Assembly: GCA_965223305.1 (NCBI GenBank)
Contig: CBDCWT010000013.1
Span: forward strand, 275,580-339,579
Direction of reading: 5' to 3'
DNA: 64,000 bases
Source of the DNA: CBDCWT01 sp965223305
GTDB taxonomy: Bacteria; Planctomycetota; Planctomycetia; Pirellulales; Pirellulaceae
A program made the translations under genes and the position numbers. The notes under the pieces are model-generated. The model was given only the letters and a program-made list of their open reading frames with translations, did no database searches and was not told the origin of the DNA. This document shows, piece by piece, positions 43,564 through 52,879 of the stretch. Every line of letters begins with the position of its first letter. The first letter of the stretch is position 1.

Positions 43564-44745
43564 TTAGTGGACGCGGCTCATACGAGCGTAGGCGTTGTCG
43601 AGGCCGTGTCGTAGCGTCCATGACCGCTGCGTGGCACAAGAGGTGTGCTCGGCCTGCGCCAGGACCTGTTCCATGCTCGCAACGACATTGCTTGGCATCT
43701 GGTGTTCCGAGTTGACCATTGTGGACATGGTCTCCATGTACAAGTCAGCACAATCGCTGTGATGGCCGGCGTTGTAAAGAGCCGCACCACGGGCAATCGC
43801 GTTACGGATCATCTGTCTGCCGTCAGCAGCACTTAGCTTGTTGCTCGCCGGAGGCAGAATCACGCGATCGATCACGTGAATCACGCCGTTGGAGGCATCG
43901 ATATCCGTAGCCACTAAGCCCGCTTCGTTCACCTTGGCTCCACCACCGGAGACGGTAATGCGGAGGTTCGCACCTTGCAGCGTTGCAGCCTGCTTCGCCG
44001 CCAAGGCGTCTTCTGAATAGACCCGCCCCGCCACGACGTGGTACTTCAAGATGTCGGCGAGCTTCTTCTTGTTTTCCGGCTTCAGCAGCGACGCCACGGT
44101 GCCTTCGGGGAGCTTTGCGAACGCCTCGTCGGTCGGAGCGAAGACAGTCAGCGGCCCCTTGCCGCTCAATGCTGGCACCAACCCCGCTGCGTCGGCTGCG
44201 GCAAGGAGTGTCTTAAAATCACCTGCCTTGTCCGCAGTAGCGACGATGTTGTCGCTGCTCGGCAAGATCACGCGGTCAATGACGTGGATGACCCCGTTGG
44301 AGCAGTAAATATCTGTTTTCAACACGTTTGCCTTGTCGACCGTGACCTTTTGGCCGTCGACGGCGATGTCGACTCGCTGGCCATTAACAGTCTTCGCGCC
44401 CCGCAGCTTCACCACGTTCTGTGCGGGCACTTGGCCAGCTACCACGTGGTAGGTCAGTATGGCCGCCAAACTGGCTTTGTTTTCCGGTCGGAGAAGCGAT
44501 TCAACCGTGCCGGCCGGCAACTTCTTGAAGGCGTCGTCGGTGGGGGCAAACACCGTAAAAGGCCCCTCACCCTTCAACACGTCCACAAGGTTGGCGGCCC
44601 CCAGAGCTGCGGCCAGCGTCTTAAACGACCCGGCTGCGACGGCCGTGTCAACGATATCTTTTGTTTCGGCTCTGATTGTTGTGGTTGTGAGCAGCAGGCC
44701 GACCGCGGTGACGGCCGTCCATCCTGGTTTCAGAGTGCGGTGCAT
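43564..44745 (-). CDS. Secreted protein with two fasciclin (FAS1) domains
   Basis: 393 residues from the ATG at 44745 (AAGGAG 6 nt upstream). A signal peptide (WTAVTAVGLLLTTTTIRAET) is followed by two FAS1 domains (about 30-165 and 166-300). Both have the H1 motif FTVFAPTDDAF / LTVFAPTDEAF, the YHVVAG motif, and the terminal NGVIHVIDRVILP. FAS1 domains mediate cell-surface adhesion. A C-terminal roughly 90-residue extension (DGRQMIRNAIARGAALYNAGHHSDCADLYMETM...) is helical and contains Cys residues; I do not recognise it, but its DCADLYMETM part resembles a domain of other planctomycete secreted proteins. Confidence 0.92.
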   Translation of the reverse strand: MHRTLKPGWTAVTAVGLLLTTTTIRAETKDIVDTAVAAGSFKTLAAALGAANLVDVLKGEGPFTVFAPTDDAFKKLPAGTVESLLRPENKASLAAILTYHVVAGQVPAQNVVKLRGAKTVNGQRVDIAVDGQKVTVDKANVLKTDIYCSNGVIHVIDRVILPSSDNIVATADKAGDFKTLLAAADAAGLVPALSGKGPLTVFAPTDEAFAKLPEGTVASLLKPENKKKLADILKYHVVAGRVYSEDALAAKQAATLQGANLRITVSGGGAKVNEAGLVATDIDASNGVIHVIDRVILPPASNKLSAADGRQMIRNAIARGAALYNAGHHSDCADLYMETMSTMVNSEHQMPSNVVASMEQVLAQAEHTSCATQRSWTLRHGLDNAYARMSRVH

Positions 44746-44977
44746 CACGAACTCCTTGTTGGTCTAATTTGCTGGAGGTTTCTTGACTTTAGACGGCTTA
44801 GGAACTTCAGCGGCCGCTGCTTCCTGCTCTACGTGCACCATAGCGCGATCTCCGAGCCTGACAACTGAAATCGAGCGAGTTTTCCACTGCAACATTCTTG
44901 CATTGCTGACCGACGCCGGGGATCGTGCGCTCGGCGTCGGGGTTAAACGATCGAGATCAGATATCCGTCGCGCAAGG

Positions 44978-45240
44978 CGATCGGGAGGGCGAGGCTCCTG
45001 CCGAGCCGAAGACGCAAGAATCCGTTCAAACGATGGGCAACCAGCGTTGCACAGATGGCGTGGCGGATCATGCGCTCGGCGTCGGGGGCCTTGCCGATCA
45101 CGCTCTGCTCTACTCGGCACGTTTAGCGCGGCAAGTCCCCCTCTGCGTCGCGGTTAAACGATTTGAGATCAGATATCCATCGCGCTAGGCGATCGGGAGG
45201 GCGAGGCTCCTGCCGAGCCGAAGACGCAAAGAAACAGGAC
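44978..45240. repeat. Duplicated intergenic segment with family C repeats
   Basis: Two similar segments (about 44935-45015 and 45135-45235) share a CGGTTAAACGATYGAGATCA-like core, GATATCCRTCGCGCNAGGCG and ATCGGGAGGGCGAGGCTCC plus TGCCGAGCCGAAGACGCAA. The region between the fasciclin gene and the cyclodeaminase gene otherwise shows no supported gene. Confidence 0.8.
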
Positions 45241-45241
45241 C

Positions 45242-46198
45242 TTAGAACGGCAGTTCCCGACCGATGCCGCGCTCCTGGGCGAGGTCAAAGATGCGACTGG
45301 CGAGCGCCACGTCTTCGATCCCTAAACCGACCGACTTGAACAGCACAACCTGGTCGCTGCCGGTCCGTCCCGGATGGTCGCCGGCGACAACGTCTGCCAG
45401 GTCAATGGCCTCCCGCCAGTGGAACGCGTCGGCTGTCTGCGCAGCACTCAAGTCGCCCGCCTCGCGCTCACAGCACTGGACGCTGTCGCACACAACGAGC
45501 GATGCACGGCGAACGGCGGCAACATCGATCTCTGCTTTCCGTAGCCAGTTGGAACCAACGGCCGCCAGCATTGTTCCTTCGGCCAGCCAACTGCCATCGA
45601 AAACCGGTGTTGAGCTGGACGTCGCAGTGACGACAATCGAACAGCCGGCGACACATTGGCGCGGGTCGTCGACGGCGACGACCTCCAACTGCAAGCAGTC
45701 CGACATGCGTTCGGCGAACTCCTGCCGCTGCGGTTCGCGGCGGCTGTAGACGTTGACCCGTTGCAGTTGACGGACCTGGGCGATCGCGGACAGTTGCGTC
45801 TCGGCCTGCCAGCCTGCGCCGAACAAACCCATCACCGCTGCCTCCTGCCGGGCCAACCACTTGGCCGCGACACCCGATGTCGCCCCCGTTCGCAGCTGGC
45901 CAAGCCGGTTTGCTTCCATCAAGGCCAGCATCCTACCCGACTGCTGGTCGTATAAACCGACATGGAAGCGTGCCCCCTCCCGCGTCGTCGTGTATTGTTT
46001 CCAACCAACTCGACCCAAGTAGGACGCACTCGCGCTCATTGAATGCAAGACAATCCCTGGGCCGGGCGCTCTTGTCCGAGGCACGTTAACAGCCGTACCG
46101 TCGGCCAAGTGCCGAAAAGCAAGCTCGGTAACGTCGATCGCGTCGCGGATGTCGACCAATTGATCGACATCGCCTTCGGCAAGAAACAAGGCGGTCAA
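45242..46198 (-). CDS. Ornithine cyclodeaminase/mu-crystallin family protein
   Basis: 318 residues from a TTG start with GGAGG 7 nt upstream. The NAD-binding core LGQLRTGATSGVAAKWLARQEAAVMGLFGAGWQAETQL, and VVTATSSSTPVFDGSWLAEGTMLAAVGSNWLRKAEID, identify the family, which includes ornithine cyclodeaminase, alanine dehydrogenase (archaeal) and L-2,3-diaminopropionate synthases. The substrate is unknown. It is followed, 41 nt apart on the same strand, by an FGGY kinase gene placed upstream in transcription; the two may be co-transcribed. Confidence 0.88.
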   Translation of the reverse strand: MTALFLAEGDVDQLVDIRDAIDVTELAFRHLADGTAVNVPRTRAPGPGIVLHSMSASASYLGRVGWKQYTTTREGARFHVGLYDQQSGRMLALMEANRLGQLRTGATSGVAAKWLARQEAAVMGLFGAGWQAETQLSAIAQVRQLQRVNVYSRREPQRQEFAERMSDCLQLEVVAVDDPRQCVAGCSIVVTATSSSTPVFDGSWLAEGTMLAAVGSNWLRKAEIDVAAVRRASLVVCDSVQCCEREAGDLSAAQTADAFHWREAIDLADVVAGDHPGRTGSDQVVLFKSVGLGIEDVALASRIFDLAQERGIGRELPF

Positions 46199-46239
46199 AA
46201 GAGCACCTCCCCAGGTCGGCGGTACACGCAGGCGCCCCC

Positions 46240-47712
46240 CTAGCTCTTCAGATCACGCGCCAGCCGGGACGTCAAGCGGGCGTCGTCTGGTGAATCACAG
46301 TCGGCGATCGGAAACAACGACGCTGGGATGTTTGCCAAATTGTGATCCCACTCCGGCATTCGAGCGTTCAACAACGCGCCCGAAGCCGACGTCTTGTAAC
46401 GCAAAGGACCCGTTCTGCCACTCAGACCGAGCTGTTTGCCCGGATCGAGAAGCTGAATTCCAGTCGCGAACACGCGCTGGAAAAACACCGACTGGCTCAA
46501 CCCTCCCGTAAGGACGTACGAACTCAGATTTGTCCGGGCCGTGGGCAACTCGTCGAGCACCCGCCGGACATGCAACAGCAGTTCTAAGGCGATTGAGTAC
46601 TGCACGCTTGCCACCTGCTCGGCTCGTGCCAGTCGCGTCCAGCCCGCTCGATAGCACTCGCCTTCGCTGTCGCAAGGTACTCGCCAAATCGCATTCAAAT
46701 CGGCGTCGAGAGCGAGGCGGTTTAGAGCCTTGTGATCGCTAGCTACGTCTTCGCAGAACTCCCGCAGGAACCGATTGTACCAATCGCCACAATAGGCCAG
46801 CATACGGAGGAGTAGGCTCTGCTCACGGTAGAACTCGAACCGCGCCGCCGGCTCGGGTACTTCCTGCAATACTGCGTCAGCCCCACAGGCCAAGTTGACC
46901 GTGCCACTGGTTCCAGCCGAAATCACCATGGTCCGGGCGTCCCGCATGCCACAACCTAAAGCAGAGGCGTGATTGTCACCCAAGCCGGCGATGACTTGCC
47001 AGCCGGCCAAGATGTTCCTCACATCCTGCCAGCCGCCTTGAGAACTCGTGTCGCCGCGAACAACAGTGCCGATTTCGTGGCCGCTCTGAACGACTTCCGG
47101 AAACCACTGAGGATCCAACCCGGCCTGACTCAAGACGTCGCTCGCCAGCACACGGGACCGCTGCTCCAGTAGGCCATTGCTGAGTGCATCGGAGGTGCTC
47201 AGCCGAAACCGGTCGGCCAGCATGCCGAGCACCCAGTCACCGGTTGTCGTCACGGTAGCAATTTGCTGAGCAAGCTCGGGTTGTCGGCGCAATACGAAAA
47301 GCAGCTTTGGCAGTATGAACCTCGCCTCAACCCTGCCCACCGTTTCGACAACCAACGGCTGCCCGTTTAATTCCTCGACCTCACGGTCGGCCGCATGGCA
47401 TTGCCAGCTTAGCGCCGGGAGCAGCGGAGCGCCCTGCTGATCGAGCACAACCATGTCGTGCTGCCGGCACGCCAGCGAGAGTGATCCGGGACTGTCGAAC
47501 TGCCAGCCGTCCTTGGTCAGCGACTGCAGCAGATCCCGCAACATGCCAGCGAGGGCGTCCAGATCAAATGCCGGACAGGCGGAGTCGTCCTTCCACAACG
47601 TCGCCCCTCTCATTTGGAGTGCTGCGAAACCGTCCTGGCTACCGTCACTCACAGCGAGCGCCATTTCGGTGGTAGTAATGTCGATACCTAGCCAACGGGC
47701 GACCTGAGGCAT
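46240..47712 (-). CDS. FGGY family carbohydrate kinase
   Basis: 490 residues. The N-terminal LGIDITTTEMALAVSD resembles the family phosphate loop. GLGDNHASALGCGM includes the catalytic Asp; VISAGTSGTVNLACG and VLTGGLSQSVFFQRVFATG form the ATP-binding and signature region. It is closest to xylulokinase or sedoheptulokinase-like members. The preferred sugar cannot be told from motifs. It is transcribed divergently from hrpA. The RBS GGAGAG lies 7 nt before the ATG. Confidence 0.88.
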   Translation of the reverse strand: MPQVARWLGIDITTTEMALAVSDGSQDGFAALQMRGATLWKDDSACPAFDLDALAGMLRDLLQSLTKDGWQFDSPGSLSLACRQHDMVVLDQQGAPLLPALSWQCHAADREVEELNGQPLVVETVGRVEARFILPKLLFVLRRQPELAQQIATVTTTGDWVLGMLADRFRLSTSDALSNGLLEQRSRVLASDVLSQAGLDPQWFPEVVQSGHEIGTVVRGDTSSQGGWQDVRNILAGWQVIAGLGDNHASALGCGMRDARTMVISAGTSGTVNLACGADAVLQEVPEPAARFEFYREQSLLLRMLAYCGDWYNRFLREFCEDVASDHKALNRLALDADLNAIWRVPCDSEGECYRAGWTRLARAEQVASVQYSIALELLLHVRRVLDELPTARTNLSSYVLTGGLSQSVFFQRVFATGIQLLDPGKQLGLSGRTGPLRYKTSASGALLNARMPEWDHNLANIPASLFPIADCDSPDDARLTSRLARDLKS

Positions 47713-47900
47713 CCTAATTCTCTCCGCGAGATACGAGCGCGAACGACCGGCGAATATGATATACGATGGCCGTGATCGACGCGACTGCGCGAACAGGTAT
47801 GCCCACCAACGTGTCCTCCCCCGCGTACCGCCATTGTCAACTCATCACGATTTCCCGACACTGAAGGACTTTGTTGTCGGATACAAGCCACCACCGCTAG

Positions 47901-50900
47901 ATGTCCCTGGAAGCCAAACTCTCCGAAGCGATGCAATCCGACCAGCACCGACTGCGAAGGATGCTCCGCGATCTACAGAAGTCATCACCCGCAAAGCAGC
48001 CGCAACTGCACGACCGTTTTGAGGAAATGCTGGACAGGTCCGTAGCGATCTCAAGGCGAAGACGGGAGGCGCTGCCGGCTGTCGAGATCGACACGAGTCT
48101 ACCGATCGCAGAGAAAGCCGACGAAGTCAGCATGGCCCTGGCCAGTCACCAGGTGGTTGTGGTCTGTGGCGAGACAGGGTCTGGGAAGTCAACTCAGTTG
48201 CCCAAAATCTGCCTCCGGGCCGGGTACGGCGTACGAGGGTTTATCGGCCACACGCAACCCCGCCGCATTGCCGCCCGCTCGATCGCAGCCAGATTGGCCG
48301 TGGAGATTGGCGATCCCCAGCAATCACACGTCGGATACAAAGTCCGCTTTACCGACACGGTTAAGCCGAAGACCTACGTCAAGCTGATGACGGACGGCAT
48401 TCTGTTGGCGGAGACCCAGCGCGACCGGTTTCTCGATCAATACGATGCACTAATCGTCGACGAGGCCCACGAACGGTCGCTCAATATCGACTTCCTATTA
48501 GGCTACCTAAAGCGATTGTTGCCAAAACGCCGCGAGCTGCGGCTGATCATAACGTCGGCGACGATCGACGCGGAGCGATTCGCTGAACACTTTGCAGATA
48601 GCTCGGGCCCGGCTCCGGTCATTCAGGCCAGTGGCAGATCGTATCCGGTCGAGACTAGGTTCCGCGCTCCCGACGATCCGGACGAGGACAGCAGCCTGGC
48701 GGATCAGATCGTAGCCGCGTTGGATGAATTGAGTTCGGAAAAGGCGGGAGACGTGCTGGTCTTCCTGCCGACGGAGAGAGATATTCGCGACGTAGCGCGG
48801 CGGCTGCGCGGCTGGGCGTTATCGCAGCCCAATCGTCGAGACATCCTGCCGCTATATGCACGATTGTCAGCGGCCGATCAGAATCGCGTCTTTCAAACCG
48901 GATCCAAACAACGGGTCATCTTGGCGACGAACGTCGCTGAGTCGTCTCTGACGGTTCCGGGTATCCGCTACGTGATCGACTCTGGAACTGTGCGCATCAG
49001 CCGATATTCGCCAAGGTCCAAGGTCCAGCGGCTGCCGATCGAGCCGATCTCTCGTGCATCGGCAGATCAGCGCCAGGGCCGTTGCGGCCGCGTCGCTCCC
49101 GGAATCTGCATTCGCCTCTTCTCGGAAGACGACTACCTGGCGCGTGAACCCTATACGACTCCAGAGATCCGCCGCACTAACCTGGCTGCGGTGATTCTGC
49201 AGATGTTGTCGTTGAAACTCGGTGACATCAATCAATTTCCGTTTCTCGACCCACCCCGCCCCGATGCCGTGCGGGACGGATACAAAACGCTGTTCGAGCT
49301 GGGTGCCATCGATCAACAGCGCCGGTTGACACCGATGGGTCGTGTCATGAGTCGTTTACCAGTCGATCCCCGCATCGCCCGCATGACGCTGGCCGGTAAC
49401 GAGGAAGGCTGCCTGGCCGAGATTCTGATCATCGCGACGGCGCTCGAAATCCAGGATCCGCGCGAGCGGCCGGCCGACAAGCAAGCGGCCGCCGATCAAT
49501 GTCATCGTCGTTTCGCCGACGAGAAGTCAGACTTTCTCAGCTACTTGAGACTGTGGGACCACTTCCACGAACTTAAGAGCAAACTCTCGCGCAGTCAGTT
49601 GAGAAAAGCTTGCCACCGGGAGTTCCTTTCGTTTAACCGCCTGCGCGAGTGGCAGGAGCTGCACCGCCAGCTGAGACAGCTGGTCGAGCAGAACGGGATG
49701 AAACCCACCCGCCGCAAAGATGAGTACGATCCGATCCACCGCGCGCTGCTCGCAGGTACTTTGTCGAACGTGGCATTGCGAGGAGAGCGATACGAGTACC
49801 AGGCGGCAGGCGGCACCAGGTGTTTCCTGTGGCCCGGTTCTGGGACCGTGGGAACACTCCCGCAGTGGGTGGTGGCTGCTGAGGCAATCGAAACGTCGAA
49901 ACGCTATCTGAGAACGGCCGCCAGAGTCGAGCCGGCTTGGATTGAGGCGCTGGGTGACCATTTAGTCAAGCGCAGCTACCGAGACCCCTACTGGTCTAAG
50001 AAAAGGGGGACCGTGCTGGCTTTCGAGAAAGTGACGATCTTCGGTCTGACCGTGGTGCCTGGGCGGCGCATCAAGTACGTGGCAATCGATCCCGAGAAAT
50101 CAAGGCAGCTCTTTATCGAACAGGCGCTAGTCGCAAATCACGTGCGCATGAACGTCGACTTTCACAGGCAGAACCGTGAGCTCGTCGAGCATCTCGAGTC
50201 CGTAGCCGCCAAATCGCGACGCTCGGCGTATTTTGTCGGAGACGGCGTGCAGTATGCCTTTTACGATGCGCGGCTCCCAGCAGAAGTCTGCGATGTCCAG
50301 AGTTTGCAGCGTTGGTTGAAACGTGCTGCGGCCGACAACGTCAAGTCACTGGTGATGACCGCGGCCGACTTGGTCCCGGACTATGCGGGCGAAGACGATT
50401 CGGGCGTGGCGTTCCCTGCGTCGATTTCTGCGGGCGGTGTCACCTTGGACATTGACTATCGCTACGAACCAGGTGAAGACGACGACGGGTTGTCGGTCAC
50501 CGTACCGCTGGCGGCAAGCGGCCAGCTCGACACGCAGGGGTTGGAATGGGGCGTACCTGGTCTGTTGGAAGAGAAGCTCTTAGCACTCATCCGCTCGCTG
50601 CCCAAGCCACTACGGCGATGTTTGGTGCCGGCCCCCGATTCGGCAAAGCTGGCCGCTGCAGAGCTGGCCTTCGGCGTCGGCCCGTTTCTGCCGGCGGTTT
50701 CCCGTTTGCTCAGCCGGATGGCTGGAGAGCCGATTCCAGTCACCGCCTTCGACCTGAGCCGCGTACCGCAGCATCTGCGTGTCCAGGTGCGCGTGGTCGA
50801 CGAGCAAGGAGAGGTGGTCGCCGCCGGCCGCGACCTGCGGCGTCTTCGAGAGGAACTTGCCAAGCTGCACGGCCGGCGGCAGCAAACGATCGCCGATTCG

Positions 50901-51797
50901 CGCTGGTCGAAATCGGGGCTGACAACATGGGACTTCGGCGAGTTACCCAGCGAGATCACCATCCAGCGGGCCGGCGTCGAAATCGCCGCCTTTCCGCTGC
51001 TGATCGATGACGGCGATTCGGTGTCGTTGGCGCTGAGCGATGATCGAGATCGCGCTCACTGCGGCGCACTGCAGGGAGTACGACGACTGGTCTGTCTCGC
51101 AGAAAAACGGGAGTTAAAAACACAGGTCAACTGGCTGCCGAAACTCGCCGAGATGGAATTATTTGCCTCAACTTTGCCAGGCGGCTTTGACTTGCGCCGG
51201 CAGTTGGCTGACCTGTTAGCTCACCTAGCGTTTGTGCGAGGCGTCTCGATTCCACGAAGCCGCGAAGAATTCGACTCGCTGTTGGCAGCCGGTCGTCGAG
51301 AGTTGCCCGCCGCGGCCGCGGACCTCGCCAAGTTGATGGTACCTCTGTGGGAAAACTACCACCGCGTTTGTGTCCGGTTAGAAGAGATCGCCGGCCAAGC
51401 CTCTTGGCTGGACACCGTACAGGACATGCGGGAACAGCTGGGCGATCTCACAGACGGACAGTTCTTGGTTGACACACCGTGGGACTGGTTGCTCCACTAC
51501 CCGCGATACCTGAAAGGCATAATCATCAGGTCGGGCAAGCTGGCCCAGTCGGGACACTCACGGGACGTTGCAGCGATGCAACAGCTGCAGCCGTACCTCC
51601 AACGATACCGCGAACAGCGACACTTGCACTCACCGCATCCAGTCTGGGACGCGGCACTTCGAGAGTACCGTTGGATGCTGGAGGAATACCGCATCTCGCT
51701 CTTCTGCCAGACCTTGGGCACATCCATCAAGGTCTCGCCTCAACGCCTTGAGAAACAGTGGGGGAAGGTCATTTCCGAGCAGAGCGGCTTGTCATGA
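47901..51797 (+). CDS. hrpA: ATP-dependent RNA helicase HrpA
   Basis: 1298 residues, the family length. Walker A GETGSGKS (90-97), DEAH box (187-190), SAT (219-221), then NVAESSLTVPGIRYVIDSG, and QRQGRCGRVAPGICIRLFSE (motif VI). The C-terminal HA2, OB-fold and DUF3418 domains occupy the second half. It is a 3'-5' RNA helicase implicated in ribosome rescue and RNA processing in other bacteria. The 188-nt space to the divergent FGGY kinase must hold both promoters. The start ATG lacks a clear Shine-Dalgarno. Confidence 0.95.
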   Translation: MSLEAKLSEAMQSDQHRLRRMLRDLQKSSPAKQPQLHDRFEEMLDRSVAISRRRREALPAVEIDTSLPIAEKADEVSMALASHQVVVVCGETGSGKSTQLPKICLRAGYGVRGFIGHTQPRRIAARSIAARLAVEIGDPQQSHVGYKVRFTDTVKPKTYVKLMTDGILLAETQRDRFLDQYDALIVDEAHERSLNIDFLLGYLKRLLPKRRELRLIITSATIDAERFAEHFADSSGPAPVIQASGRSYPVETRFRAPDDPDEDSSLADQIVAALDELSSEKAGDVLVFLPTERDIRDVARRLRGWALSQPNRRDILPLYARLSAADQNRVFQTGSKQRVILATNVAESSLTVPGIRYVIDSGTVRISRYSPRSKVQRLPIEPISRASADQRQGRCGRVAPGICIRLFSEDDYLAREPYTTPEIRRTNLAAVILQMLSLKLGDINQFPFLDPPRPDAVRDGYKTLFELGAIDQQRRLTPMGRVMSRLPVDPRIARMTLAGNEEGCLAEILIIATALEIQDPRERPADKQAAADQCHRRFADEKSDFLSYLRLWDHFHELKSKLSRSQLRKACHREFLSFNRLREWQELHRQLRQLVEQNGMKPTRRKDEYDPIHRALLAGTLSNVALRGERYEYQAAGGTRCFLWPGSGTVGTLPQWVVAAEAIETSKRYLRTAARVEPAWIEALGDHLVKRSYRDPYWSKKRGTVLAFEKVTIFGLTVVPGRRIKYVAIDPEKSRQLFIEQALVANHVRMNVDFHRQNRELVEHLESVAAKSRRSAYFVGDGVQYAFYDARLPAEVCDVQSLQRWLKRAAADNVKSLVMTAADLVPDYAGEDDSGVAFPASISAGGVTLDIDYRYEPGEDDDGLSVTVPLAASGQLDTQGLEWGVPGLLEEKLLALIRSLPKPLRRCLVPAPDSAKLAAAELAFGVGPFLPAVSRLLSRMAGEPIPVTAFDLSRVPQHLRVQVRVVDEQGEVVAAGRDLRRLREELAKLHGRRQQTIADSRWSKSGLTTWDFGELPSEITIQRAGVEIAAFPLLIDDGDSVSLALSDDRDRAHCGALQGVRRLVCLAEKRELKTQVNWLPKLAEMELFASTLPGGFDLRRQLADLLAHLAFVRGVSIPRSREEFDSLLAAGRRELPAAAADLAKLMVPLWENYHRVCVRLEEIAGQASWLDTVQDMREQLGDLTDGQFLVDTPWDWLLHYPRYLKGIIIRSGKLAQSGHSRDVAAMQQLQPYLQRYREQRHLHSPHPVWDAALREYRWMLEEYRISLFCQTLGTSIKVSPQRLEKQWGKVISEQSGLS

Positions 51798-51803
51798 TCG
51801 CAT

Positions 51804-52796
51804 CTACCCCTTTCGTCCCTCTTGTCCCGTTCGTTCTCTCCGTCCCCTCCGTCCCGTCAGTCCTTCCCGTAGGCTAGTGGGCAGCGACTCGGGTGCCTCG
51901 AATCGACAGTCGACCTGACGCAAAATGTCGGCCACTTCGTAGCGTGATAGCTTTGCACCGGGGCCTTCACTTTGCACCGAATCGAGCGTCTTGACCGCCA
52001 GCCGCAAGGGAAATTCAAGAAACGGGACAACCCCCTGGGCAGGCTGGCAGCGACGAACGACGGCGACATACGACTCAGCAACACTCAGGTCGTGTCGTGC
52101 TAGTTCGAACAGCTCTTCATGTGCGACGTCGCCAGGAAGGTAGACGCGTCCGTTAGTTGCATCTTCTGCAGCGTCCCTCAAAATGTTGACCAGCTGTAAA
52201 CCCTCTCCGAAATGTACGGCACTGCGGCTCAGGTCTGCCGCCACCGGTTGCAGGGAACTGATCGTATTCACAAAAAGCTCGGTGATCATTTCACCCACAA
52301 TGCCAGCGACCGCGTAACAATATTGCTGCAGCTCTGCCAGCGTGTTCAAACGCAAGCCTCCAGCCGGGTCGGCACGATCGACGAACCCACGCATGCCGTT
52401 GATCGTGCGGCAAACATGGTTGACAATCAATTCGCTGATCGGTGAACCGAGATCGTCAATCGCAGTCATTACGGCCGGCAGGGCCGCCAGTAACTCCAGG
52501 TATCCAGTGTGGGTGGACGGCCTCAAACTGACCCAATGGCGGCAGAGCTCCTCGGCCAGCAGCGAGTTGCCATCTAGCAACACCTGTCCAAGATCCCGCA
52601 AGGCAACCGTGCGATCGTTCCGGGATAGGTGTTCCGCATCTTCGAGCGTGTCGGCGATACGAAACAGCAAGTAGGCCAGTGTTAGTTGACGACGGTGCGG
52701 CTCCTCCAAGAGAGGAATCGAGAGCCCGAAAGTACGGCTGGTGTGGATGAGCAGCTTGTCGAAGTCCGCCATCCAGCCCAATGTATCGTGCGCCAT
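51804..52796 (-). CDS. Squalene/phytoene synthase family protein
   Basis: 330 residues. SRTFGLSIPLL (20-30), the first Asp-rich motif DTLED (49-53), and the second around LQLVNILRDAAEDATNGRVYLP are the trans-isoprenyl synthase hallmarks for head-to-head condensation of two farnesyl or geranylgeranyl diphosphates. It is likely a squalene (hopanoid or sterol) or carotenoid synthase. An ATG at 52772 (MADFDKLL) is an alternative start. The C-terminus (GLTGRRGRRERTGQEGRKG) is encoded by a low-complexity GGGACGGA-type DNA stretch and appears extended relative to the family. Confidence 0.9.
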   Translation of the reverse strand: MAHDTLGWMADFDKLLIHTSRTFGLSIPLLEEPHRRQLTLAYLLFRIADTLEDAEHLSRNDRTVALRDLGQVLLDGNSLLAEELCRHWVSLRPSTHTGYLELLAALPAVMTAIDDLGSPISELIVNHVCRTINGMRGFVDRADPAGGLRLNTLAELQQYCYAVAGIVGEMITELFVNTISSLQPVAADLSRSAVHFGEGLQLVNILRDAAEDATNGRVYLPGDVAHEELFELARHDLSVAESYVAVVRRCQPAQGVVPFLEFPLRLAVKTLDSVQSEGPGAKLSRYEVADILRQVDCRFEAPESLPTSLREGLTGRRGRRERTGQEGRKG

Positions 52797-52879
52797 CCAT
52801 TAGGGATACCCGCAGCAAGAGTTACGTTGCCTGCTGATTCTCTTCGGCTACAGCAGCGAGCAACACATCGAGGAAGCTG

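Noticed and set aside
44764..45120. Minus-strand ORF of 118 codons, or its 43-codon 3' part from 44895
   Set aside because: No RBS before either start, no recognisable domain, and the 5' part is translated repeat DNA.
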